Source of the DNA: Paralvinella palmiformis | Taxonomy: Eukaryota; Annelida; Polychaeta; Terebellida; Alvinellidae | Length of the DNA: 64,000 bases | Reading direction: 5' to 3' | NCBI GenBank assembly: GCA_025642065.1 | Contig: JAODUP010000092.1 | Location: 476,001-540,000 of the forward strand | Shown here: in pieces, positions 53,801-61,364 of the stretch | Numbering within the stretch: the stretch's first letter is position 1 | Layout of the letters: each line of letters opens with the position of its first letter | Notes under the pieces: generated by a model | The model's input: the letters and a program-made list of their open reading frames with translations, nothing else | Told to the model about the DNA's origin: nothing | Database searches by the model: none | Program-made: the position numbers and the translations under genes

Positions 53801-55848
53801 CAATAAATGTTATAACTCTGGATCTCTGTGTGTGAGTTTGTGTGTTTTAGTAATCAGGGATGTGGCACAGATAGTAGATCATCAATATTAACTATGGATG
53901 ACCCATCACGGCACTGAATCCAGAGAAGTGACTTTTCACACTGAGAAATGTGTAATCTCTCATCAGTCCCTAAGTCATTGGATCACAAATCTTCAAGAAG
54001 CAAATCACCTACAATTATGGTAGCTGTGGGTAACACAATATGATCAGAGTACAGCTGTTGTGTGAAATTTAAAAAAAAAAGGTGAAAGATTTATACATGG
54101 ATTGAAGATTTATATGTGGATACCAGAGTGAGAAAGTTGTATGTATAACCATCTTTAAAACAACACTGTACAAACTACAGGCCTTTATTGCCACTGTCTA
54201 TATAGATCAATTTGTGCAGTTGTATAGAAGTGCCAATTATCAAAACCGATATCACAATTGCTATTAGAAAATTGACATTTGGGGAGGTCATTCTTTCAGT
54301 GTTGTTAAACTGACATATGAACAAGTAGTATGGTTGGCTAGACATCTATAGCACCTGAGTTCAAACCATGACACCAGGCTATGTCAGGAGGGTATTTCAT
54401 CCATCACTTTGCCTCATAACTTTTGAAGATCGTTTCACCAATTTAGCCTACCTTGTGCACGAAGGTGGTTGTAAAAAAACAACAGATACATTTACATTTT
54501 AATTTTTTTAAATTTTCAAACCAGACCTAAAGTCCCTCGTGATCACCATCCAGCAGACAACGTTAGAAAGTCAACATCTCTCCCAAACATCATCCACTTT
54601 TCCTCAAGGGGGCCTCAATGGATATCACTAACAACAATAACATAAAAGTATGACACAAGATGGCTATGCCCAATAGCAGACACCCGGAGGTATGTATCCC
54701 AAACGTCAAGAAATAAACAACTAACGTCTGCTATAGAAACTATATACATGTAGCAAAAATAAAGGATGTTACTGTTATTTATCACAAACAGACTGAAGTT
54801 ACCCTCAAACATCAAAGTAATTAAAGATTGAACCTAACCATGAACTTTGGAAAGGTGTGTGTGTGTGTGCTTTTTCAAATAAATATTACATGCATTGCTT
54901 CCTTGGATGATTGATGATGATCGATGTTTTACAGCCACTTTTGTGCACATGGTAGGCTAAATGGGCCGAGCGAGCTCCAACAGTAATGAAGAGAAGTCAA
55001 AGATGAAACACCCTTCAGATATGCCCATGTCGAGATTCGAACTCGGGTGGTAGTGATCTGTGGTCCAATGTGCTACCAATTAGATGACAGGGGGCACCCT
55101 ATGGCTTCCTTGGAACTCCATTTGCAGAGCAGTTAGGAATATATGATGTGTAACATTCAACTCCACCATGTGTAATATGTACTATATATATATATATACT
55201 GATTAGACCCTATATACTTCAAAAGATTGTAAAAAGATTTATTTAAAAACAAGAGCAGAAAATACTATAAAACACTTCTACTGTGAAGTCAAGGATCACT
55301 AAATCCACAAGAAAGGTCACACAAAAATATATTGGCATAAACCCTAGAATTTGGCGCACTGCCAAGTTCTGTTTGCTATTTAATTTGGCACAAGGTTTAA
55401 GTGTTATATCAGTATGTGGTATAACAATTAACAACAAATGAAAGAACTGTTTGGAACCAGCCTATTGATATACTAGATGGACAAAATGAAGTGAATGGGT
55501 TATTGATAATAAATAAACATCCACAAATATATATTCATATTGGCCTAAAATTAATTACGAAGGACTATACCGTATACGCCCAGACGATAATTATGTAACT
55601 TTACAACTCATCACATTCACAGCCATGCTGCATGATAATAATTGCAAATTGGAATACATTAGCTGCATATGATATATATATATATATATATATATACGAA
55701 CAATAGTCAGTGAATACCCAGCTAGACTATATCTGACTTTAACTATTTTTTCTTAGACCAAGAAAATGTGCCACGAAATCTACAAGTAGTGAAGTACCAT
55801 ACATATACACTGTAGGCCTATATACTGTTTATTTGTAAAGCATTAGTC

Positions 55849-55883
<35 letters not shown>

Positions 55884-56117
55884 TGGGTTTCGTATTAGAA
55901 CAGAAACTATCGACTCAACTTCTCCAGGACCCAGGTAGCATTATTTTATTAGTCTAATCGTTACAATTAGATCTAAATAAAATATAAGTGCAAAATATAT
56001 TTGACAAAACTCGACCGCTGGTAAAAGCGTTCTTTCTACAAAATAAAGTACTCACCAAACAGCAGGTCTGGTACCAACTATGTCTAAATCCTTGCGTTGC
56101 CGCCGAGACTTTGACAT
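31276..56117 (-). CDS. Unrecognised 385-aa low-complexity/coiled-coil protein (4 exons)
   Basis: Exons, from 5' to 3' on the minus strand: 56117-56056, 52566-51773, 31914-31767, 31429-31276. All junctions are GT-AG and keep frame, giving exactly 386 codons with the stop. The protein starts MSKSRRQRKDLDIVG; an in-frame stop about 30 codons upstream with no ATG between supports this start. Residues 22-285 (one exon) are Ser/Asn/Thr-rich with a basic Ser-rich patch (KRSRSSSHKTRPGSS) near 250-270, and look disordered. Residues about 300-325 form a charged helix, probably coiled coil (KLRMERLRIEEEHLLEVKRQ). Then comes a motif that looks conserved, IRGPSPKWYELKNARFHYEA, and a charged end. No signal peptide, membrane segment or catalytic motif is visible. 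I cannot name the family; a cytoskeletal or scaffold role would be guesswork. It is divergent from NUDC, about 600 bp away. Confidence 0.8.
31581..31722 (-). repeat. SINE-A copy, 5'-truncated
   Basis: The body and the ATCAATCAT-type end are present (plus strand: ATTGATGTTTTACGGCCACT), with a G-run insertion near 31626. The copy stops just past the B-box, so the tRNA-like A-box end is missing. It lies in the short last intron of the minus-strand gene. Confidence 0.85.
32209..32762. mobile_element. hAT-like MITE, TCAATTCCA family, copy 2, split by a SINE
   Basis: It starts CAGACATGGTGTCAATTC and ends GAAATGTCTG, which reads CAGACATTTC from the other side. The interior repeats GGAATTGGAATTGAC and GAGTAGGTACTC, as in the copy at 30.1 kb. 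A SINE-A (32503-32688) interrupts it near the right end. Without the SINE it would be about 350 bp. Confidence 0.75.
32503..32688 (-). repeat. SINE-A copy nested in hAT-like MITE
   Basis: This is a full-length minus-strand SINE-A. It is flanked by a 15-bp direct repeat, GACAAATTTGATGTG at 32488-32502 and GACAAGTTTGATGTG at 32689-32703, with a single difference. The duplicated sequence belongs to the host MITE, so the SINE is the younger element. Confidence 0.92.
33735..33813. repeat. Long TA microsatellite
   Basis: About 80 bp of almost pure TA dinucleotides, with one TT interruption near 33782. It lies directly before a SINE-A-like variant. Confidence 0.9.
33831..34010 (+). repeat. SINE-A variant with different head
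   Basis: The body (GTGTTTCATCTTTCGCTTCG, CCCATTTAGCCTACC, AAAGTGGCCGTAAAAC) is SINE-A, but the head reads CTAACTGGTAGCACGGTTGG and then GGGTTCAAACCCCAGC, a different tRNA-like sequence. A similar variant is at 54.33 kb. This suggests a subfamily with a distinct tRNA-related head. Confidence 0.75.
35299..35495 (+). repeat. SINE-A copy
   Basis: A full-length plus-strand copy: head GTGGTCTAGTTGGTAG, B-box-like TTTGAATCTC, body CCCATTTAGCCTACC, and an end extended into seven or so ATC units. Confidence 0.88.
36940..37229 (-). repeat. SINE-E copy 1
   Basis: On the minus strand the head reads CACTTGGTGCCAACGG and CGCAGGTTCGAACCCC (B-box-like), followed by AATTTCTCGGCTCAC. This matches the plus-strand copy at 63.79 kb. 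The far end includes the CCCCAGGCTGTCGCTT module, also found at 13.7 kb on the opposite strand. Confidence 0.75.
38690..38925. repeat. ATC/CAT trinucleotide-rich tract
   Basis: About 235 bp made mostly of CAT, ATC and TTG triplets. It opens all reading frames and produces artificial His-rich or Asp/Met-rich translations on the two strands. I treat it as a degenerate microsatellite. Confidence 0.9.
39128..39500 (-). mobile_element. LINE 3' fragment, copy 2
   Basis: The minus-strand reading LWNRLLADIRNALYLENFKS to LKTHLFKVTFTDK is the last part of a LINE reverse-transcriptase protein and closely parallels the end of the copy at 50.1 kb. The 3' UTR ends in TTATTAAATATACATTATTA. Only about 370 bp of 3' end is kept, as expected from 5' truncation during retrotransposition. 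Confidence 0.85.
39556..39861 (-). repeat. SINE-B copy 3, split by a SINE-A
   Basis: The left part (39556-39654) reads on the minus strand as GTGCAGTGGTTAGAGTTTTG, then GCAGGTTTAGATCCGGC, then TGTGGGATGTTTCG, a SINE-B. Its 5' end continues after an inserted SINE-A as ACTGCACCACTGGAGTACC (plus strand). The host is older than the insert. Confidence 0.8.
39655..39849 (-). repeat. SINE-A copy nested in SINE-B
   Basis: This is a full-length minus-strand SINE-A inside the A-box region of a SINE-B. The 12-bp flanking repeats are CACTGCACCATT (39643-39654) and CACTGCACCACT (39850-39861), with one mismatch. Confidence 0.92.
40709..41032 (+). repeat. SINE-C copy 2 (complete, LINE-like tail)
   Basis: The tRNA-like head has an A-box-like CATAGCGCAGTTAGTTCGAG and a B-box-like GGGTTCAAGGC. 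A central body of about 170 bp follows, then a tail GTAAAGCATCTTAGAGCAGC and TAAGGGCGCTATGTAAATGT with an ATT-rich end. The last 60-70 bp resemble the 3' end of the LINE at 50.9 kb. Confidence 0.85.
41613..41786 (-). repeat. SINE-A copy
   Basis: A nearly complete minus-strand copy; on the plus strand the body shows GGCCACTTTTGTGCACATGG, and the head end is slightly shortened after CTACCAGTTAG. Confidence 0.88.
43445..43740. repeat. Microsatellites flanking a SINE-A
   Basis: A TA run (about 43470-43504) abuts the 3' end of a minus-strand SINE-A, and a GT run (about 43698-43731) follows its 5' end. The TA run starts right after a C-rich tract (CACCCCCACCCCCCTCCCC). Confidence 0.85.
43504..43688 (-). 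repeat. SINE-A copy between microsatellites
   Basis: A full-length minus-strand copy with head (plus strand CACGCTACCGCTAAACCATG) and body intact. No target duplication can be read because both flanks are simple repeats. Confidence 0.9.
44283..44612. repeat. Three long TA microsatellites
   Basis: TA runs lie at about 44285-44314, 44405-44453 and 44562-44610 within 330 bp. The short sequences between them show no feature I recognise. Confidence 0.85.
44834..44967. repeat. Inverted repeat with GT/CA arms
   Basis: The left arm (44834-44883) has a GT run followed by GATTGGTGTGTGCATTTGTG and GGGTGGTATAACA. The right arm (44917-44967) is its reverse complement with about two changes, ending in a CA run. 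A CT run precedes the left arm. The pair could fold into a hairpin of about 50 bp with a loop of roughly 33 nt. Confidence 0.85.
47290..47917 (+). repeat. 42-bp tandem repeats in a 245-bp higher-order repeat
   Basis: The basic unit is about 42 bp (AAGTTGGACATGGTATATCA, then GTCAATGGGAGGTAACCTAG). Four units plus a spacer of about 77 bp form a 245-bp block starting at 47341, repeated at 47586 and begun again at 47831. I count one base difference between the first two blocks. The spacer contains ACCCAACGCGCTACCAGTT, the minus-strand head of SINE-A. The unit length is a multiple of three, so it gives a spurious repetitive open frame. Confidence 0.92.
48505..48755 (+). repeat. Tandem array of about 24-bp units (nine copies)
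   Basis: The unit is AAACCAACAAAATGTGTTAC plus a few bases. I count nine copies, of which numbers 6 to 8 are nearly identical and the others vary in spacer length (24-34 bp). No CRISPR-like unique spacers are present. Confidence 0.88.
49236..49905. mobile_element. hAT-like element with ACTTTTACTTCTACTCAAGTA words
   Basis: It begins CAGGGGTCTCGTGTAACGAAG and carries repeated GTAACGAAGTAA and TACTTTTACTT words on the left, and TTACTTCTACTCAAGTA words on the right. Such word patterns and a CAGGGG start are typical of hAT-group non-autonomous elements. The right end is not clearly defined and no transposase is visible. Confidence 0.6.
50080..50985 (+). mobile_element. LINE 3' fragment, copy 1 (reverse transcriptase C-terminus and tail)
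   Basis: A frame opening at about 50084 reads WMTQNLLKLNDNKTNVLYLA, then FVTSRIDYCNSLLYGISDYN, RLQRIQNSAARIV and LHWLPVRQRIHFKILLITYK. This is the C-terminal region of a non-LTR retrotransposon polymerase (CR1/jockey-like organisation). The frame breaks at about 50606 (a stop after MVPE), while homologous sequence continues out of frame as far as the LKTHLFKVAFTDK-like end near 50840. The 3' UTR ends in TTATTAAATATACATTATTA. It is 5'-truncated and frameshifted, so not active. Confidence 0.9.
54327..54482 (+). repeat. SINE-A variant with different head, copy 2
   Basis: The head (GTTGGCTAGACATCTATAGC, then GAGTTCAAACCATGAC) matches the variant at 33.83 kb better than the standard SINE-A. The body is SINE-A (AATTTAGCCTACCTTGTGCA). 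The copy is strongly diverged. Confidence 0.7.
54908..55103 (-). repeat. SINE-A copy with exact 11-bp target duplication
   Basis: A complete minus-strand copy flanked by perfect direct repeats GCTTCCTTGGA at 54897-54907 and 55104-55114. The exact duplication points to a fairly young insertion. Confidence 0.93.
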
Positions 56118-56721
56118 TTCTGTTGGGCGCTGGCCACACTCTGGCTTCTCTAGCGACAGCGCAGGCCCACTGCGCTGACCGGTTAAAATGCGGATGGAAA
56201 TGGAACGTTAACGGGATGTCCATATCTGGATAAAAGATGTATTTTTATTTCAGAAAAATATCAAATAAAGCGCTCAGCAACAATACAGATGAATATTTAC
56301 CTTTCAGTTATGTCTGTATCTGATAACTATAATATTTTTAGCTGAATCATACACACACTGACGCACACACATTGATCTACTCTATGCGACATACAAATTC
56401 TCACACAACTGCACACTGAAACATATACTCCTGTTGAGACAGGAAAGATAGAGAAATATAAAGATAAAAGGAGATTGTTCACAATTTACTTATGTGCTAG
56501 ATTTAGCCTAAATATGTAATACATATTGCTGAAAAGTCGGATGATGTAGCATGTTCCTTTCTGTGAATAATTTACACCCACGTCTCGTTTGACATCTCGT
56601 TACTAATGAGATCTCGGTCTGACAGGAACGTGCATGAAACAACGGAAAGTTCAAGAAAACCGTGTGTTTTAAAAGATTGGAAGCAGTATTTGCTTACCGT
56701 TAACAGTTGAAATCACTGAAC
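56118..56721. promoter_or_regulatory. Shared intergenic region of two divergent genes
   Basis: Just over 600 bp separate the ATG of the unnamed minus-strand gene (56117) from the ATG of NUDC (56722). The left half is GC-richer than the surroundings. No TATA box stands out. A minus-strand ATG at 56223 opens a frame that overlaps the main start, a possible upstream reading frame. The transcription start sites are unknown; a bidirectional promoter is inferred from geometry alone. Confidence 0.6.
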
Positions 56722-59098
56722 ATGTCTGCTGATCCTGAGAGATTCGATGGACTGCTGATGTCAATGGCTCAGCAATGTGAAGAAGCCGGTATTCACGAGG
56801 TAACATTAGACTGATTACAATGAATGAATACCATCACTGAATCAGATTAGACGTTTTAGTCTTAAGACTTAAGTAAAGTTATTCCATCATTTTCATAATA
56901 ATTCATATCATCTCAAACCAGACGATCATCAGATAGACTCTGGAATAGATCTCGTGATGATGACGAGGGGGGAGGATCAGTAACATCGACCCTGACTACA
57001 TTATTATTATAAACCACAGTTATTGATTGGGTTGAATTTCTTTCATTTCATCATGATCATGATCATGGTCTAGATTATGAACATGAAACAAACAAGTATA
57101 AGTCTAAGACAAAATGTGACATAATGTGAACACTTATTTCTAATGTGATCCATTTTTACCGGGAGGCAGATCATACTTCCTCCTCCACCACTCACAGAGG
57201 GTCATTACACAGCCAGTGTTTTACATCATCAAAAGATCCTTCCTTTTTAATTAATTAATTTTGTGGAGATGACTGCCATTTATCCTGGTCAGCCACTTGT
57301 AATGTTATGAGCCAAGAAATTAGTCCTTGTAAAACTGTATGTTTCATAGCTATACATTCTGTTATCTTGGCCTGAGAAATAAGTTGGATGCAGCTTCCTA
57401 CATAAAGCATTAAGAAATTGGTTGTGAATTTTGAAAAATTTCATAAATCAATTGGTCATGTATGCCTGTGTATAAGACAAGATAATTGTCCTGTACTGAA
57501 ATAGATACATATAGAGACACATATATTTTCTGATGGAATGTACCTGACAACAAACAGATCTGATAAGTCATTAAGTGCAATGATAAGACAAAATCCACAC
57601 GTCTCCTATTAGGAGAGACATGTGGATTTTGTCTTCGGGCTAGTGAGTAGTCTAAAACACTAGCCTGGCCGGGCTACCAACATCTTGAGGCAAGATACGC
57701 AAGTCTCATATTTTCGGTATAATGATTTTCCGTTATTTTGGAGATCTTCGGGGTGTAAAAGAGGATCCTAGTTTAAAACACCCACGCTGTTACTTCACCA
57801 ATGTTCGCTAAAAAGCACTGTTCCTGGTTTTAGGCCAGATTACGGCAGGAAATGGGTCATGATAAATGACAAATATTTATCAGCTGATAGTTTCCAGATC
57901 TGAAATAATGCTAACATCTACTACTGTAAAAAAAATTAGGTGTCATATTTATAGATATTTACTGAGTATAAGAACCATGATTGAAGGATGGGGGAGATTT
58001 TGGTGATCTTGGATGGTAAACAGCCATTTGCATTATATTGGTCACATGACCCAAATTCTCTCCTGATTGGCTATTTGTCTTTGTTTACATTAAATAAAAG
58101 GTCTTGTTTAACATATGGTGGATTTCTGTCCCATTCCAGTTTATTTGTTTGATCACTGTGTTTTTTCCCATTTTATGTTAATATTATGACATAAATATGG
58201 ATTCCATTTATCATATTAACTGTTTTTCATACTTTGCTGAAGGAATTATATGTAGTTTTTGGTAACTTTCTTCCTTGATCCTCTGTGTATGAATTATTAT
58301 TGTCTTTGTTTGCTATTTTGTGCTTTATTTTATATTTAAACAACAGTGGGCTTCCCTTATCACCTCTACAGCCATAAGAAAATTCCTGGTCAGATTGTGG
58401 ACATGACCAATAATTTATTACTATGAACTGTTGATTATTATATATTTCTATTGTGTTAAAGTGCGGATCAATAAAACCACAAACACATAATTATTGTCTT
58501 TATTGCCTCCCTGGTCTAATTGGTGGGGGGAGTTGAACCACAGATCACTGGCACCCAAGTTCAAATATCAGTGTGGGCATAGCTGATTTTCACTTTGCTT
58601 CATTACCTTTGGAGGTCGCTCATCCCATTTAGCCTACCACGTGCCCAAAAGTGGCAATAAAACATAAATCATATAGAAATTTACGATCTGGTGTTTTCAG
58701 TCGATTCCAACCCAATTTTTTTCTGACTAGTAGAAAAATATGGTTTTAAAAGCTAGTAAAATTTTGTTGGCCTAGTAAGAAATTGGTTGGGCTAGTGGAT
58801 TCAAATTTTACTAGCCATGGGGCTAGTGAGATGTTGAAATATGTTTCTGGCCCTGTGTCAGCACAGTAACAAATCCTGTTTCATTTTTAAATAACTAGAG
58901 TAGATATAAACTATTCCACTACAAATTAACAGTGTGTGTAAGAATTTGAGACACATGAAAACCCCCTGCGATATCTAGTCAAATGGTCAAAACCCGCTCT
59001 TCTGTTTAATCTTAGTCACTGAAGAGATTAATGTAATTGGGAAGCCTTAAATAATAGAATAATATATTTACTTTGTTCAACCTCCACAGAGTGGAGAA

Positions 59099-59145
<47 letters not shown>

Positions 59146-61364
59146 AAAACATACAAACTATATAAAGCATATAAAATATGACAATAATAGACATATAATA
59201 TCATTATCAGTTAAAATGACAGAGTGAAAAGTTGGACCAATATAATGAAAGAACTTGATAGCAATTAACAATATCTGATCTATTAATCATTCATTCTTAT
59301 GACAACCATGGAAGTTATAGGAAATCACAAGGGCGGTCAAAAGCTTCTGCACAAAGGATATATGTACACGAAAAAGAACACCTCTAAGTCCACAATGTGA
59401 TGGTAATTCTCTAACAGGGCTTCCTTTTCCTGCAAGGGAGCAGTGACCATGGATACTGAGATCCAGACAGTGATACACATTGTCCCACACACTCATGATC
59501 CAAATCCAGACTCTGTCACAGCTAGTAGGCAATTCTACGCAACTAAATAATATCATGTACAAGCATAACTGAACTCCAATATTTTCCAAAAAGGACGGTT
59601 TTGACGGAGCTGCTTTTCACTGGTTGCCGTAAGAATGTGAGACATGTGACTAATTATTTTGGTTTTGCCTGTGATGGGTACAGAATTTTATGAATCTATT
59701 AACCACCAAGATAATCGTAATTGATTACACGATTTCAGGTAATCATAATCGCTATTTCCAGATGCAGTTTAATAGTAATTGATTATATTGTAAATGTAAT
59801 CATTATCAGTGATTACTTTCACAATTACACAAGGTGTTTGATTATTTACCATGTTATGTCATGCCAGAGATAATGGTTTTGGTAGGTAAGGCAAAAGATA
59901 ACAATAGAACCAATTTACCCATTGACAGGCTGCTATCATATTTATACACATGATGATTTGTTCTATGAACATGAAAGGAAAATGTGTTGGAACACTGCTT
60001 CCGATGTTGTTGCTATTATGAGTCATATAAACAGGTATTACAAATTAACTCACTTCTTTGTGACACCGTTGTTTTAACTACAACTCCAAATGATCCTGAT
60101 AGGCCAGCAGTTGGATGACAAGCAGCCAATTAAATTACCACGTGTAAATTGGGTGACACACATGGTCATTAGACAGAGATCAAAGGTTGAAGTACGGAAA
60201 TATAATTTAAAGCATAGCAATAATTTAAGGCTGAAACAGTGGTCAAATTACAGAGGGGTCAGAGTTGACAGTTTGACTATATTCTAATTATCCTATTTAT
60301 TATATAGACCTTACCTGGCTATAGTCACGCCACACATGATGCATTTCCTTACTAAACATACATTCAAACAATTCCATTAATATTGTTTGCACTAGTCTCA
60401 GTTTACACTAATCTCAAGTCATCTCTATAAATACCTTTGCATTCATGGAAAATGCATTACTTCTTACTTTGCCCTATGGTGAATATTGATCTCAGAAATA
60501 TTAAAACAAATTAATGTCGTACAATGCCATCAAAGTCTCTTTTCATTTCAAGAACATACCAGAAAATGTGTCTGATTCTTACAAAGCAACATGTAAACTT
60601 TGTAGCATGTTTATATCAGTATTATACATGTAACCAAGTAAATGCTGATGAAGAATCACATTCATGTTTGTGTTATATACATTGTAATCATGATTACAAT
60701 GTAATCCTAATTGATTACATTCAAAATAAATGTACTCGTAATCATGATATTCTCAAGTAATCTTAATCGATTACCTTGGTCCTGTGATTGCCCCAACCCT
60801 GTTAACCACAGACAAATAGCCCATCTGGTCTAGATTATTTTCACCTTTCAAATAATTTGTAGGATATTACATTAAGCTAATTTATGTAGAATCTAAGTGT
60901 ATTTATGTTGTGTTCTGTGCATACCTCATGTTTTTTAGGGGGCCTCTGTGGTCTAATTGGACCACAGATCACTACCACCTGGAGGTCGCTCAGCCCATTT
61001 AGCCTACCATATGCACAAAAGTGGCCGTAAAACATCAATCATCATCTGTGTTAATAGACTGTTCAGAATTTGTCACAAAAAATTACCTTTTCATTTGTAT
61101 GGTTGGGTGGTAAATTTATTCCATAATAGATTGATGTAGATAGAGTTATGTTATAAGTAGCAAAAACAGATTTGACATAGGTCAGTCACAAGTTTCTATG
61201 TGTATTCTGTTAATATATTTAGATAACTTCTAATAGATATTATTGTAATATTTTTAACGTTTTGATAACATACCAATCTTCTTCAGATGCTTGACTGTAT
61301 ATTTGGTTTCTTGGCAAGAAAGACTGACTTCTATACTGGAGGAGGAAAAGAGGCTGCTGAAAAG
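56722..61364 (+). CDS. NUDC: NudC nuclear-distribution/co-chaperone protein, N-terminal part (partial)
   Basis: NudC helps dynein-dependent nuclear movement and mitosis and acts as a co-chaperone with Hsp90, partly by stabilising LIS1. Two coding exons are in the window: 56722-56799 and 61287-61364, each exactly 26 codons, joined in phase 0 by GT-AG signals. The 52 residues include PERFDGLLMSMAQQCEEAGI and MLDCIFGFLARKTDFYTGGG, then KEAAEK. This is the conserved N-terminal NudC motif (ERFDG, MAQQ, F-FL-RKTDF). The spacing and the AEK end fit NUDC rather than NUDCD3. The CS (p23-like) domain must lie to the right of the window. The start ATG has A at -3. Confidence 0.93.
57165..57345 (-). repeat. 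SINE-E copy 2 (head missing)
   Basis: The minus-strand body reads AATTTCTTGGCTCATAAC, then AGTGGTGGAGGAGGAAGTAT, corresponding to the body of SINE-E at 36.9-37.2 kb and its start at 63.8 kb. The tRNA-like head is absent. Confidence 0.65.
57585..57635. repeat. 51-nt hairpin in NUDC intron 1
   Basis: AAGACAAAATCCACA on the left pairs with TGTGGATTTTGTCTT on the right, and the inner GTCTCCTATTAGGAGAGAC is also self-complementary. Only one or two positions in the whole stem fail to pair. Confidence 0.88.
58505..58670 (+). repeat. SINE-A copy, slightly deleted
   Basis: Head CTCCCTGGTCTAATTGGTG, B-box-like stretch and CCCATTTAGCCTACC body are present; about 20 bp after GGGCATAGCTGA are missing compared with other copies. 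Confidence 0.85.
59102..59141. repeat. TA microsatellite
   Basis: About twenty TA units in the NUDC first intron. Confidence 0.9.
59707..60801. mobile_element. 1.1-kb hAT-like non-autonomous element with 8-bp duplication
   Basis: Both ends carry GATTAC/GTAATC-rich sequence in inverted orientation, and the right end, read from outside, is CAGGGTTGGGGCAATCACAG. Perfect 8-bp direct repeats TTAACCAC flank it at 59699-59706 and 60802-60809; 8 bp is the hallmark length for hAT transposition. The left end (CAAGATAATCG) aligns to a point about 22 bp inside the right end, so it lacks the outer terminus. The middle (about 59.9-60.6 kb) has no recognisable transposase. Confidence 0.75.
60938..61047 (+). 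repeat. SINE-A copy with internal deletion
   Basis: The head (GGCCTCTGTGGTCTAATTGG) runs to ACCACAGATCACTACCACCT and then jumps to GGAGGTCGCTCAGCCC, losing the B-box and early body. The usual ATCAATCATCATC end is intact. Confidence 0.85.

Larger units (their letters stand above)
52567..56055 (-). other. Intron 1 of the minus-strand gene
   Basis: It runs from the donor GTGAGT (56055-56050 on the minus strand) to the acceptor TCATTTCAG. It contains a SINE-A-like variant (54327-54482), a SINE-A with target duplication (54908-55103), TA runs at about 55186-55198, 55672-55696 and 55852-55880, and a CA run near 53432-53446. No other element was recognised. Confidence 0.75.
56800..61286 (+). other. 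NUDC intron 1, repeat-rich
   Basis: The intron runs from the donor GTAACA to the acceptor TCTTCAG. It holds a SINE-E fragment (57165-57345), a 51-nt hairpin (57585-57635), SINE-A copies (58505-58670 and 60938-61047), a TA run (59102-59141) and a 1.1-kb hAT-like element (59707-60801). No coding exon was recognised. Confidence 0.75.

Noticed and set aside
55954..56223. An 89-codon minus-strand protein as the true first exon product
   Set aside because: The other frame (MSKSRRQRKDLD) joins in phase through a proper donor to the next exon, while this one does not; it is kept only as a possible upstream reading frame.
59287..59589. A 100-codon minus-strand open frame in NUDC intron 1
   Set aside because: No recognisable domain or neighbouring in-frame exon; its length is within chance for a 64-kb window.
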